From CAZMJG01 sp964576365 (GTDB lineage: Bacteria > Patescibacteriota > Microgenomatia > UBA1406 > GWC2-37-13), in the NCBI GenBank assembly GCA_964576365.1, contig CAZNUT010000029.1, forward strand, positions 1 through 18,799: a stretch of DNA of 18,799 nt, read 5' to 3'. Made by a program: the position numbers and the translations under genes. Shown here piece after piece: positions 1-8,533 of the stretch. Numbering within the stretch: the stretch's first letter is position 1; every line of letters starts with the position of its first letter. Under the pieces are notes generated by a model. It saw nothing but the letters and a program-made list of their open reading frames with translations, was not told the DNA's origin and made no database searches.

Positions 1-11
1 AATATACGGAT

Positions 12-1790
12 ATGAATTCGCAGCCTTCTATCCGTAATTTCGCCATCATTGCCCATATCGATCATGGTAAATCTACACTGGCAGATCGTCTCATGGAGAT
101 GACGGGCACTATAGATCCGCGTCGTCATGATGAACAGATGCTCGACCGCAATCCTATCTCGCGTGAACGTGGAATCACGATTAAGCTGGCACCAGTAAGA
201 ATGGCATATTCAGCCGCTCTAAATGGTAGCAGTTCTGCAGTTGAATCATACATTTTGAACCTCATTGATACACCGGGGCATGTAGATTTTTCGTATGAGG
301 TTGATCGCACACTTGCCTGTGTGGAAGGAGCCGTTTTGTTGGTGGACTGCACGCAGGGTATACAGGCTCAGACTATCGCAAACACCTATAAAGCTCTTGA
401 GAAAAATCTAGTTATCATTCCTGTCATCAACAAGATTGATCTACCAAATGCTCAGGTAGAAAAAACCCGGCAGGAACTGGTGGATTTTCTAGGCGTTAAA
501 CCGGAAGAGATTATTGAAGTCTCAGCAAAAACTGGTTTGAATGTCGACCAAGTACTTGATCGGATCATTCGTTATATTCCTCCCCCACCTCATCAGGAAG
601 CTTCAGATGAAATTGGAATGCAATCGTTTACCTCACTTATTTTTGACTCATATTACGATTCACACAAAGGAGTTATCGCGTTTGTCCGTGTGTTTTCCGG
701 CGCAGTGCGAAAGGGTGAAAAACTTAAGCTCGTTATCGGGCAGACATTTTTTGAAACTCCCGAGATTGGATTGTTTACACCAGACCTGATCCCTGCCCAA
801 ATACTCAAAGCCGGTGAGATCGGATACATAGTCACCAATTTGAAGGATATTCATTCTGTCCGTGTTGGAGATACTATTTCACAATCAAACGCATCCCAAC
901 AACCACTTGCGGGGTACAAAAAAGTGCACCCTATGGTATATGCTTCTCTCTTCCCTACCGATCCTGCAGAATATGAAAATGTTAAAAAATCGCTTGAGCA
1001 GATGTACTTGAATGATTCTGCGCTTGAATTTACATCTATTTACAGTCAGGCGTTGGGGGCAGGATTTCGTGTCGGATTTTTGGGACTTTTGCATGCTGAT
1101 GTGGTGCGTGAACGACTTGAGCGTGAATACAATCTAAATTTGGTTCTTACTCCTCCACAGGTGGATTATGAACGTCATGGCGAGATGTTTGCTGAGCCAA
1201 TTGTGCGGATGCTCATCATTACTCCTCAACAGTATGTGGGAGACATCATGCAACTATGTGAGAAACATCGCGCTACGTTTAAAACAATGGATAATAAAAA
1301 TCAGGTGTCTCTCGAGTATGAGATGCCGCTTGCCGAGATGATTTCAGACTTTTTTGATATGCTCAAGTCTGCAACATCGGGATATGCATCTTTTGACTGG
1401 GAATTGATACGCTATGAGCCAGTGGAGGCAGACAAACTTATGTTGCTTTTAAATGGAGAAGAAGTAGCGGAGTTTTCGGAGATTGTGGTGCAGGAGCGGG
1501 CACAGGAAAAAGCTCAGGAATTGACAAAAAAATTACGAGAACTTATTCCGCGTCAGCAATATGAAGTGAAAATTCAGGCTCAATATAAAGGTCGTATCAT
1601 CGCTTCAGAAAGACTTTCACCGTTTCGTAAAGATGTCCTTATGAAGGCTGGAAAAGTACTTGGTTCTGGTGATGTGGGACGTAAGCGCAAACTGCTTGAA
1701 AAGCAAAAAGAAGGAAAAAAACGGATGAAAATGATCGGTAAGGTAGAAATCCCCAAAGAGGCTTTTCTCAAACTGTTTAATAAAAAGTAA
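12..1790 (+). CDS. lepA: Elongation factor 4 (LepA), ribosome back-translocating GTPase
   Basis: Translational GTPase that binds the ribosome and remodels stalled or mis-translocated complexes; cytoplasmic and membrane-associated in other bacteria. At 592 aa it is full length for the family. The G domain is clear: P-loop AHIDHGKS at residues 14-21, switch I RERGITI at about 51-57, DTPGH at 86-90, NKID at 140-143 and SAKTG at 171-175. The LepA-specific C-terminal domain ends in a recognisable MIGKVEIPKEAFLKLF segment, which separates it from EF-G. Switch I reads MLDRNPISRERGITIKLAPVRM instead of the classical LDSMDLERERGITIK form, a pattern I associate with CPR LepA (recollection, not tested). 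The ATG lies 11 bp from the window edge, so its promoter cannot be judged; no Shine-Dalgarno is visible in those 11 bp. It converges with the small gene on the other strand, with 4 bp between stops. Confidence 0.97.
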   Translation: MNSQPSIRNFAIIAHIDHGKSTLADRLMEMTGTIDPRRHDEQMLDRNPISRERGITIKLAPVRMAYSAALNGSSSAVESYILNLIDTPGHVDFSYEVDRTLACVEGAVLLVDCTQGIQAQTIANTYKALEKNLVIIPVINKIDLPNAQVEKTRQELVDFLGVKPEEIIEVSAKTGLNVDQVLDRIIRYIPPPPHQEASDEIGMQSFTSLIFDSYYDSHKGVIAFVRVFSGAVRKGEKLKLVIGQTFFETPEIGLFTPDLIPAQILKAGEIGYIVTNLKDIHSVRVGDTISQSNASQQPLAGYKKVHPMVYASLFPTDPAEYENVKKSLEQMYLNDSALEFTSIYSQALGAGFRVGFLGLLHADVVRERLEREYNLNLVLTPPQVDYERHGEMFAEPIVRMLIITPQQYVGDIMQLCEKHRATFKTMDNKNQVSLEYEMPLAEMISDFFDMLKSATSGYASFDWELIRYEPVEADKLMLLLNGEEVAEFSEIVVQERAQEKAQELTKKLRELIPRQQYEVKIQAQYKGRIIASERLSPFRKDVLMKAGKVLGSGDVGRKRKLLEKQKEGKKRMKMIGKVEIPKEAFLKLFNKK

Positions 1791-1794
1791 AAAA

Positions 1795-1989
1795 TTACGC
1801 AAGCTGCATGTATGCCCACACGAGAAGCGAAACGATGAAGATGATGCCGGTCACAAACAGAATGACTGAGTACAGATCCCACTGAATATGCATCCAAGTC
1901 CCTTTTTCTAACGATACATAGTGTGGTGTATTGTTTTTGTTTGCGCCTAATGAATTTACATCAAGTGGCGTATGGTTTGTGTCAGTCAT
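1795..1989 (-). CDS. Small single-pass membrane protein, unknown function
   Basis: A 64-aa product starting MTDTNHTPLD. Residues 1-36 are polar and 41-62 form one strongly hydrophobic segment (SVILFVTGIIFIVSLLVWAY), so it should be a single-span membrane protein with a short C-terminal tail. I do not recognise the family. The same frame stays open upstream to 2094 (99 aa), but the added residues, rich in His, Cys and Met, look non-coding, so I chose the internal ATG at 1989; neither start has a Shine-Dalgarno. It sits between and opposite to lepA and miaA, so it has its own transcription. The gene is plausible from its clean hydrophobic segment and fit to the gap, but small size limits certainty. 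Confidence 0.55.
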   Translation of the reverse strand: MTDTNHTPLDVNSLGANKNNTPHYVSLEKGTWMHIQWDLYSVILFVTGIIFIVSLLVWAYMQLA

Positions 1990-2199
1990 ATAATCATTAT
2001 GACAGTGGCTCGTAAGTTTATCAAGGTTATAAAGCAGCATAGTATGTAAGCTATCTGTTTGTCGGTGCATTGTACTTTGTAGAATAAAAGGCACGCAGTG
2101 TGTATGGTAGTAAATTTTTTATTTATTCAGCGCATGCTTGTAACTAGTAACTAACAAACACTATTATTACATTGGTTACTTGTCATTTGAATACGACAT

Positions 2200-3141
2200 A
2201 TGAAGCTTTATGTCATCACTGGTCAGACTGCAACGGGAAAAACAGAAAAAGCCCGTCAATTGGCTCAAAAAGTCAATGGAGAGATCATAAATTGCGACTC
2301 TCGGCAAATATACTGTGGGCTTGATATTATAAGCGGGAAGGATATTGAAAAAGACGCTGCATTTCATCATGTAGAGATTCTCGATGGATTTTCGGTAGGA
2401 TACTATCAATCAAAAAAACAAAGTAGTATGCCTGTATGGCTCTACGATGCAGCCAGAATAAATCAGTCCTGCACAGCTCATGATTTTCGACAACTTGCAC
2501 AATATGTCACCGCACATATTTGGCGTAGAGATAAAACGCCAATACTTGTAGGAGGAACATACTTTTATCTAAGTGCGTTTTTGTATGATATTGATACGTA
2601 TCATGTACCGCCAGACCCTGCTATGCGTCAGGAACTTGAAGATAAATCCGTCAACGAACTTCAGCGTATTCTTGCGATGCATCATCCATTGTGGCTGGAA
2701 CAGATGAATGAAAGTGACCGGGTAAATCCACGCCGTCTGGTGCGCAAAATAGAGATAGCTTCCCGGATTGAATGTCCACCTGAAAATGAGTCAGGTCGCA
2801 AATCAGTACCGTATTCTGCTTTTTTAAAAGGCGTTGACATCTTCTGGAGTGCATATAAACATAGTAATATTGCTGATTTGCTGGAAGTTATCAGAAAAAG
2901 AGTGCTGCTTCGGCTTGATCAAGGCGCGATTGATGAATATCAGTCACTGAAAAAAATTTATCCGGATACTCGAATGCCAGGATATAGCACAATCGGGTGC
3001 AAAGAGATAGAAGAGTTACTTGATGGTCAAATCACGCGTGAAGAGTTGATTGACAGATGGACTACCCGTGAAGTGCAGTATGCCAAGCGGCAGTCGACAT
3101 TTATGAAAAAAGATTTACATGCGGTTTGGCATCTGGTGTAA
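2200..3141 (+). CDS. miaA: tRNA dimethylallyltransferase (MiaA)
   Basis: Transfers a dimethylallyl group from DMAPP to N6 of A37 in tRNAs reading UNN codons, supporting decoding accuracy. The 313-aa length is normal. Visible motifs are the P-loop GQTATGKT at residues 8-15, NCDSRQIY at 31-38 carrying the family's catalytic Asp (D33), VGGTYFYL at about 117-124 in place of the usual GGTGLYL, and the C-terminal AKRQSTFMKK that matches the family's AKRQ-T-W signature with Phe for Trp. Between residues 45 and 95 the protein departs from the standard HHLID/YSAADF pattern: it reads HHVEILDGFSVGYYQ and then a longer stretch before HDFRQLA. It follows lepA on the same strand after a gap of about 410 bp. 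No Shine-Dalgarno is visible. Its stop is 6 bp from the stop of the convergent nuclease gene. Confidence 0.95.
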   Translation: MKLYVITGQTATGKTEKARQLAQKVNGEIINCDSRQIYCGLDIISGKDIEKDAAFHHVEILDGFSVGYYQSKKQSSMPVWLYDAARINQSCTAHDFRQLAQYVTAHIWRRDKTPILVGGTYFYLSAFLYDIDTYHVPPDPAMRQELEDKSVNELQRILAMHHPLWLEQMNESDRVNPRRLVRKIEIASRIECPPENESGRKSVPYSAFLKGVDIFWSAYKHSNIADLLEVIRKRVLLRLDQGAIDEYQSLKKIYPDTRMPGYSTIGCKEIEELLDGQITREELIDRWTTREVQYAKRQSTFMKKDLHAVWHLV

Positions 3142-3147
3142 GTTTGT

Positions 3148-4569
3148 TTAGTTTATCCCCGGTATTTTAAGAATATCTCCGCCAATAGTCTGTATGAGAA
3201 GAACTGCTCCCGATATAAATACCACTCCTACAATTGCCCCTATGATCCAGCCTCTTCCTCGTGCAATCTGTTCGGGATTATCCTGAGAAGTGACCAGAAG
3301 AAATGCACCATAAATAAGTGCAAGAAGGGCAAGAACCCCCGCAATCGGAAAAAAGAGTTTGGTCAGTAGAAAATTGAGAAAAATTCCCGCTGACTGCGGG
3401 TCCGAAAAAGAGGTTACCCCTACATCAACACATCCTAACTGTGTATAATATGCCCCTTTTTTTGACTGTGGTGCTCGTCCAGTGTCAAGATCAATACGCA
3501 ACGTATCTTCAAGGCTGAGGCCCGGATAGAGACACTTCATACAATTCTCTACTCCATCAGGTGGTGTTCTATCGAGACAATAACCGCATGCATTACACTC
3601 AGCCATACGTGGTCCGGGTGTAGGTGTGGGAGTTGGAGTGTTTGGGGGTGTAGGGGTGATTGTTGGCGTCGCTGTCGGTATATTTGATGTAGGGGTGGGA
3701 GTAGGTACAGAGATATCAGTGAGAGTGGCAAAAAGAGGGACATGATCTGAGTCAAAGTTTTGCGGGTTGCTCTGATTGGCGCCAATCACAAATCCGCATC
3801 TGTCAAAATATGAATCAGTAATCAATAATTTGCTCGATAAAGGAGTCATGATGAAATCGATATTCGAGAGATTTGAAGAAGTTTTTCCGCCACATTCTTG
3901 TTGAGTCCGTTGTGAGGTGATACCGGGTCTACAAGATATTGAAAAAAGACTGCTTGTTAACGCGTTACAAGTGGTTTGTTTATTGGCATCTACTGAATTA
4001 TTTAACTCAAGATTAAAATCACCCATCAAAATACTGTAAGGTGCATTCACGCTTTTCACATATTGGTATGAAACTTTTGCTTGATCACAAGAAGGTTCTT
4101 TACTTCCTGTTACAGGGTGGTGATTAAACAATTGTATTTCCTGTTGGGTTGCTGGATCTTTGACTTTTATAGTGACTATTTTTCGTGTGTTGTCGCCTAT
4201 ATTTGATCCTCCACCTATTATCGTTTCTTGAGGGCCGCTCACCAGTTGGTAGGTATTTTTGTATATCAAAAAAAGATTGTTGCTGCGATTATTTGCGTAA
4301 GTTGTGTTGACATGTTTATACCCTATAGCTTCCATTTCCGCCTGAAAAGTCGCAAGGCTTGCCCCATTTAAAAATCCCAATTCTTGAAAAGCTGCAAAAT
4401 CAATATTTTTTGCGGCCAGACAACTTTTGAGAAGCGAAATATTGGTAGGCTTCACCCATCTAAAGTTATATGACATGGCTTGGTAGGTAGCTGCTTTGAT
4501 CGGCGACAAAAGAGCGATAATATGTCCAAAAAAGAGAATTGCAATAAAATATGTTACAAACTGCTTCAT
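3148..4569 (-). CDS. Secreted EEP-family nuclease/phosphatase fused to a membrane-anchored pilin-like domain
   Basis: A 473-aa three-part protein. Residues 1-27 are a signal peptide (MKQFVTYFIAILFFGHIIAL, then a small-residue cleavage site). Residues about 30-285 are an endonuclease/exonuclease/phosphatase (DNase I-like) domain with the expected metal and catalytic residues: N35 (MSYN), E63 (FQELG), H150 (FNHHP), D184/N186 (MGDFNLE), D238 (SNIDF) and D275/H276 (SDHVPL). Residues 289-321 are a Pro/Thr linker. The C-terminal part has a cysteine cluster (ECNACGYC at 324-331, C343, C346) and two hydrophobic helices at about 397-426 and 441-459, resembling VirB2/TrbC-like pilin domains common in CPR. 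I infer a surface-tethered hydrolase, possibly a nuclease; the substrate cannot be read from sequence. The frame is open to an upstream ATG at 4626, but 4569 places the signal peptide at the N-terminus and follows a -10 box. Confidence 0.85.
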   Translation of the reverse strand: MKQFVTYFIAILFFGHIIALLSPIKAATYQAMSYNFRWVKPTNISLLKSCLAAKNIDFAAFQELGFLNGASLATFQAEMEAIGYKHVNTTYANNRSNNLFLIYKNTYQLVSGPQETIIGGGSNIGDNTRKIVTIKVKDPATQQEIQLFNHHPVTGSKEPSCDQAKVSYQYVKSVNAPYSILMGDFNLELNNSVDANKQTTCNALTSSLFSISCRPGITSQRTQQECGGKTSSNLSNIDFIMTPLSSKLLITDSYFDRCGFVIGANQSNPQNFDSDHVPLFATLTDISVPTPTPTSNIPTATPTITPTPPNTPTPTPTPGPRMAECNACGYCLDRTPPDGVENCMKCLYPGLSLEDTLRIDLDTGRAPQSKKGAYYTQLGCVDVGVTSFSDPQSAGIFLNFLLTKLFFPIAGVLALLALIYGAFLLVTSQDNPEQIARGRGWIIGAIVGVVFISGAVLLIQTIGGDILKIPGIN

Positions 4570-4575
4570 ATCTTG

Positions 4576-4584
4576 AGTATAGCA
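4576..4584 (-). promoter_or_regulatory. Extended -10 promoter of the secreted nuclease gene
   Basis: On the minus strand TGCTATACT is an extended -10 (TGn plus TATACT). Only 6 nt separate the hexamer from the ATG at 4569, so transcription would begin at or next to the start codon and the mRNA would be leaderless or nearly so. No good -35 is visible. Confidence 0.5.
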
Positions 4585-4742
4585 GGAAGGACAATAGTTT
4601 GAGATGTAAGGAGAAAATAAGTCCAATCGGCAACCAGAATTCAGAATCAGTGAGTGTTGGGCGTAGAAAATCAGGCATGTTTATTGGTATGTTGCCTGTT
4701 TATTTGTTTACATCTAATCTATTGCTCCAGATAATTAATGTT

Positions 4743-5612
4743 TTATTTTTTTGGTTGGAGTTGTGAAGTTGCCTGGACAAGATTTTTGTACAAATACAAT
4801 ACATCCAGAGGTCCGATACCCCCAGGAGTTTGGGTATACCATGAAGCGATATTTTGAATTTCGTGTTCATCATAATCACCTTTTAGTTCGTTATTTTCGT
4901 GTCGGAGTCCTACATTGAGTAGCACAACACCCTGTTTGATATTAAAAGGATTGATGATTTTTTTTCCGGTAGCAGTTATGATGATATCGGCTTGACGAAG
5001 AATTGATGATATGTCCGGCGTTTGCGAATGTACAACTTCGTGTTTGATTTGAAGTTCTGCAAGTAGTTTTGAAATTGGTTTACCTCCAGTTGCTCCACGA
5101 CCTGCTACAATAATTTTTTTTCCTGAGCAAAATGTTTGCAGGAGAGAGTTATCATGAGGAATAGATATATTGGTATCTGTATTTCCTGTGGCAAGATATT
5201 TTATCGTTGCCAGCACAGCAAGACTGAGGGGAAAGTTATGTATAGATTTTTCTATATGCCCTTCTATATCTTTTTGAGGTGGAATGTGTTTGTAAAGTCG
5301 CTCTGAGCTGATAGAAGGTGGTAGTGGTAGTTGCACAATGATACCTGAAACATGTGGGTCTTCAGCTGCGGTTTGTATATGTTGAAAAAATATATCAGGA
5401 TTGATAGAAGATGAAAAATGAGAGGCTTGATAATTGATGTTCAATTCCTCAGCAATTCTTTTTTTGATGCGTATAAACGAGAGTTGTTCAGGGTTGTCGC
5501 CAACCAAAAAAACCTGAAGATGAGGTGTGAGGCCCTTTTTTTTTAACTCAATTACTTGTTGCTTCAGAAAGTGTTTGAGATTCTGAGCAATTTCTTTACA
5601 AGGAATGATCAT
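4743..5612 (-). CDS. folD: Divergent FolD: methylenetetrahydrofolate dehydrogenase/cyclohydrolase
   Basis: FolD normally interconverts 5,10-methylene-THF, methenyl-THF and 10-formyl-THF with NADP+, in the cytoplasm. The 289-aa length is normal. Family landmarks are GIIVQLPLP at about 90-98 (including the conserved Gln, Q94), KDIEG at 114-118, the nucleotide-binding GRGATGGKP at 171-179, ADIIITATG at 209-217, and TPGGIGPLD at 262-270. Several usually invariant positions are changed. The catalytic Tyr of the Y-x3-K motif is Phe (F46, with K50 kept), the second Asp of KDVDG is Glu (E117), the PCTP substrate loop is missing, and the usual VGPMT near the end reads IGPLD. Its ATG overlaps the gyrA stop by 4 bp (ATGA), so translation is probably coupled to gyrA, and no separate Shine-Dalgarno is seen. 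The fold assignment is firm; full bifunctional activity is uncertain. Confidence 0.88.
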   Translation of the reverse strand: MIIPCKEIAQNLKHFLKQQVIELKKKGLTPHLQVFLVGDNPEQLSFIRIKKRIAEELNINYQASHFSSSINPDIFFQHIQTAAEDPHVSGIIVQLPLPPSISSERLYKHIPPQKDIEGHIEKSIHNFPLSLAVLATIKYLATGNTDTNISIPHDNSLLQTFCSGKKIIVAGRGATGGKPISKLLAELQIKHEVVHSQTPDISSILRQADIIITATGKKIINPFNIKQGVVLLNVGLRHENNELKGDYDEHEIQNIASWYTQTPGGIGPLDVLYLYKNLVQATSQLQPKK

Positions 5613-8116
5613 TCGATAAAAGTGGCACTGACGACTTTGTCATCTTTGTCAGAAAAGCGCATAAGAATAACACCTTTAGCCGATCGTGAATATGAAGGGA
5701 TGGATGATAGTGCTGTTTTTACCACTTGGCCATTCTGACTTGTGATAATGACAGTATTCACTCCCTCATAAATCATTTCAACAAAAGCAATTTTGCCCAT
5801 TTTTTCTCCAGCTGGAGCTATTTTGATACCCTTGCCTCCTCTGTGCTGACCTCTGAAAAGTGAGAGATTTACTCGTTTGCCAATCCCTTTTTCTCCGATG
5901 ACAAGAAGATCTTTGTTAAGATCTGTAGTGCCAAATACATCAGCAGCGACTACTTCGTCACCATCACTTAATTCAATTCCCCGAACTCCCTGTGATGATC
6001 TACCTGTTTCCCGCACTTCCTGTTCTTTAAACAGGATGGCTTTGCCTTCGCGACTGATGATCATGGCATTCAGATTGCCGGTTGTGAGAGTTGATTCCAA
6101 TAATTCATCCCCTTTTGTGAGATTTATTGCGATGAGGCCATTGCTGCGGATGTTTGCATATTGAGTAAAGCTTGTTTTTTTAACTAGTCCGTGTTTTGTC
6201 ACCATGAGTATAAAAGAGGAATCTTTTTGAGTCACTTCCTCATCGTTATACGACAAAACTGAGGTGACATTTTCATTGGGTCTGAGCGATAGCAGATTGA
6301 CGATCGCCTTACCTTTTGAAGTGCGTGAGCCCTGGGGGATATCCCAGACGCGTGTTTTGAACACTCTGCCCATGTTGCTGAAAAAGAGCATATGGTCATG
6401 AAGCATGGCGGTTGTGATGAAGAAAATATCATCTGTATCTTTAGTGGTCATGCCAGATACGCCTTTGCCGCCTCTTTTTTGGACTTTAAATGTCTCGCGG
6501 GGCACTTGTTTGACATATCCTTCTTTGGTGAGTACGACAATGACTTCTTTATTGGCGATAAGCATTTCATCAGTAATTTCTCCTGGTTTTGACTTGACGA
6601 CTTTGGTTTTTCGTTCATCCGCATACTTTTGCCTCAATTCTACGAGTTCTTTTTTGACGACGCCAAGAATTTTTGTAATATCTTTCAGCAATGCTTCAAG
6701 ATACGCAATGATTTCTCGTAATTTTTTTAATTCTTCTTCGATTTTTGATCTTTCGAGCCCGGTCAGTCTTTTTAATTGCATATCGAGAATTGACTGAGAC
6801 TGGATTTCGGAAAGACCGAATTTTTTCATGAGGTTTACTTTTGCAGTAGGCTCATCTTTTGATTTTTTGATGATTTCAATGACTTCATCGATGTGATCGA
6901 GTGCGATGAGATATCCTTCGAGTATGTGTGCGCGGTGTTTGGCCTGTGCAAGCTCATACTCAGAACGACGAATGACAATATCAGCTCGATGGCGAATATA
7001 ATGTTCGAGAATAGTTTTGAGGGAAAGTGTCTGTGGCACTCCATCAACAAGAGCTACCATGTTTGCAGGAAAGGTGGTCTGGAGTTCAGTATGTTTATAG
7101 AGATTATTTAACACTTTTTTATAGGTCGCGTCCCGTTTTAATTCGATTACCACTCGTATGCCATCGCGATCAGACTCATCTCGCAAGTCACTAATTCCCT
7201 GTATTTTTTTGTCTGTTACAAGATGTGCAATTTTTTGCACCAAATTTGCCTTATTTACCTGATATGGCAATTCTTTGATGATAATGGAGGCTTTTCCGCT
7301 TTGGGTTTCTTCTTCCTCAACAAGTCCTCTGATAAGTATTTTTCCCCTGCCAGTAAGGTAGGCCTGGCGGATATCTTTTTCTCCGTATATGATACCTGCT
7401 GTGGGGAAATCAGGCCCTTTAATGCACTGCATCACTTCTTCTATCGGAGTGTCAAATGCGAGTGATTTTGGATCTGCTTTTTGATCTATCTCGCCATTTT
7501 TTTTCTTTTCATCAATAGGTGGCTGAGTCTGGTCAATCATGAGCGTGATCGCATCGATCACCTCTCCTAGATTGTGGGGCGGGATTTTGGTGGCCATACC
7601 AACCGCGATACCTTCAGCGCCCATGAGAAGGAGGTTTGGCAGTTTTGCCGGGAGGTATAAAGGCTCTTTCAGCGTGCCATCGAAATTTTCAGTGAAATCA
7701 ATTGTCTCTTTTTCGATATCAATAAGCATTTCTTCAGAAAGCTTGGTGAGTTTTGCTTCGGTATAACGCATAGCTGCTGGCGGATCACCATCTACTGAGC
7801 CGAAGTTTCCTTGTCCATTGACAAGCGGATAACGCATCGAAAAGTCTTGTGCCAGACGTACGAGAGCGTCGTAGACAGGCACATCACCATGAGGATGATA
7901 CTTACCCAGAACTTCGCCAACTACCTTTGCTGATTTTGAAAATCTGCCTCCTGCGGTAAGACCCATTTTGTACATGGCATAGAGTATTCGTCGATGTACT
8001 GGCTTTAGGCCGTCTTTCACGTCTGGAAGTGCGCGCGCCACGATAACAGACATTGCATAATCCAGATATGCTTTTTTCATTTCCTCCGTGATTGGAGATA
8101 GTTGGATGTTTGTCAC
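5609..8116 (-). CDS. gyrA: DNA gyrase subunit A
   Basis: The breakage-reunion subunit of DNA gyrase, which with GyrB introduces negative supercoils using ATP. It is 835 aa, normal length. The N-terminal signature AYLDYAMSVIVARALPDVKDG is intact, the active-site tyrosine is Y118 in AAMRYTEAKL, and the GyrA box QKRGGKG in the C-terminal beta-pinwheel marks it as gyrase rather than topoisomerase IV. In the quinolone-determining segment the sequence is HPHGDVPVYDALVR, so the position of E. coli Ser83 is Val79 and Ala84 is Pro80, while Asp87 is kept (D83). The start codon is GTG at 8116; the only nearby ATG, 2 nt upstream in another frame, runs at once into a stop. There is no Shine-Dalgarno: upstream lies the TAAAGTT repeat cluster. 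It is followed by folD with a 4-bp overlap. Confidence 0.97.
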   Translation of the reverse strand: MTNIQLSPITEEMKKAYLDYAMSVIVARALPDVKDGLKPVHRRILYAMYKMGLTAGGRFSKSAKVVGEVLGKYHPHGDVPVYDALVRLAQDFSMRYPLVNGQGNFGSVDGDPPAAMRYTEAKLTKLSEEMLIDIEKETIDFTENFDGTLKEPLYLPAKLPNLLLMGAEGIAVGMATKIPPHNLGEVIDAITLMIDQTQPPIDEKKKNGEIDQKADPKSLAFDTPIEEVMQCIKGPDFPTAGIIYGEKDIRQAYLTGRGKILIRGLVEEEETQSGKASIIIKELPYQVNKANLVQKIAHLVTDKKIQGISDLRDESDRDGIRVVIELKRDATYKKVLNNLYKHTELQTTFPANMVALVDGVPQTLSLKTILEHYIRHRADIVIRRSEYELAQAKHRAHILEGYLIALDHIDEVIEIIKKSKDEPTAKVNLMKKFGLSEIQSQSILDMQLKRLTGLERSKIEEELKKLREIIAYLEALLKDITKILGVVKKELVELRQKYADERKTKVVKSKPGEITDEMLIANKEVIVVLTKEGYVKQVPRETFKVQKRGGKGVSGMTTKDTDDIFFITTAMLHDHMLFFSNMGRVFKTRVWDIPQGSRTSKGKAIVNLLSLRPNENVTSVLSYNDEEVTQKDSSFILMVTKHGLVKKTSFTQYANIRSNGLIAINLTKGDELLESTLTTGNLNAMIISREGKAILFKEQEVRETGRSSQGVRGIELSDGDEVVAADVFGTTDLNKDLLVIGEKGIGKRVNLSLFRGQHRGGKGIKIAPAGEKMGKIAFVEMIYEGVNTVIITSQNGQVVKTALSSIPSYSRSAKGVILMRFSDKDDKVVSATFIE

Positions 8117-8160
8117 ATTAAGTTATTAAAGTTTATAAAGTTCGTAAAGTTGTAAAGTTA
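8117..8160 (+). repeat. 9-bp TAAAGTT repeat cluster, 3' arm of the pair flanking the four-helix-bundle gene
   Basis: Near-tandem units ending in TAAAGTT: 8125-8133, 8134-8142 and 8143-8151 (9 bp each) plus 8152-8159 (8 bp), with a degenerate AAGTT unit before them. The first base abuts the gyrA GTG start. The orientation is opposite to the cluster at 8534-8573. Confidence 0.85.
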
Positions 8161-8179
8161 ATTTCTTGTTATTTATCAA

Positions 8180-8533
8180 TTATTTTATATTTAACGATTT
8201 TATAAAGCCTGAAAGCATTTTGGCTACTTCCATAACTAACGATAATAAATACTCATATTCACTTTCTTTGAGATAATTTAAATCTCTGGCTAAATATAAT
8301 AGTGATCTTACTTCTGCAGATGAGCCTTTTGCAATAAAAAGAAACAATATAAATTCTTTATTACTTTTACGCTCAAAACCTTCAGCGACATTGTTCATGA
8401 TAGAACAAGATGCGCGTTTAATTTGATCAGTAAATGAATAATCCCGATTTTTTTCAAAAATAGTATAAATTTGTTTTGTTAATTGACGAGCTTTCTGCCA
8501 AGCTACAATATCTTCAAATTTATCTATTTTCAC
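8180..8533 (-). CDS. Four-helix bundle protein (23S rRNA intervening-sequence / S23 family)
   Basis: A 117-aa all-helical protein with the family pattern: KFEDIVAWQKAR near the N-terminus, a central SIMNNVAEGFERKSNKEF, and IAKGSSAEVRSLLYLARDLNYL. This family was first found in intervening sequences of bacterial 23S rRNA and also occurs as free-standing genes; it resembles the Avd accessory proteins of diversity-generating retroelements. Its molecular role is not established; nucleic-acid binding by a pentameric bundle is a family-level idea. The start is GTG at 8533, giving MKIDKFEDI, without a Shine-Dalgarno. The gene lies between ppa and gyrA on the same strand and is enclosed by two inverted clusters of a 9-bp AT-rich repeat, so gene and repeats look like a cassette of about 460 bp placed between two housekeeping genes. 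Confidence 0.9.
   Translation of the reverse strand: MKIDKFEDIVAWQKARQLTKQIYTIFEKNRDYSFTDQIKRASCSIMNNVAEGFERKSNKEFILFLFIAKGSSAEVRSLLYLARDLNYLKESEYEYLLSLVMEVAKMLSGFIKSLNIK

Noticed and set aside
4570..4626. Upstream ATG of the nuclease gene (492 aa)
   Set aside because: It would put a polar, Cys-containing stretch before the signal peptide; the -10 box lies between the two ATGs and supports the shorter form.
4551..4766. 71-aa plus-strand reading frame with a hydrophobic C-terminus in the gap upstream of the nuclease gene
   Set aside because: It overlaps the nuclease start and the folD end on the other strand, has no ribosome-binding site, and the hydrophobic part comes from T-rich intergenic DNA.
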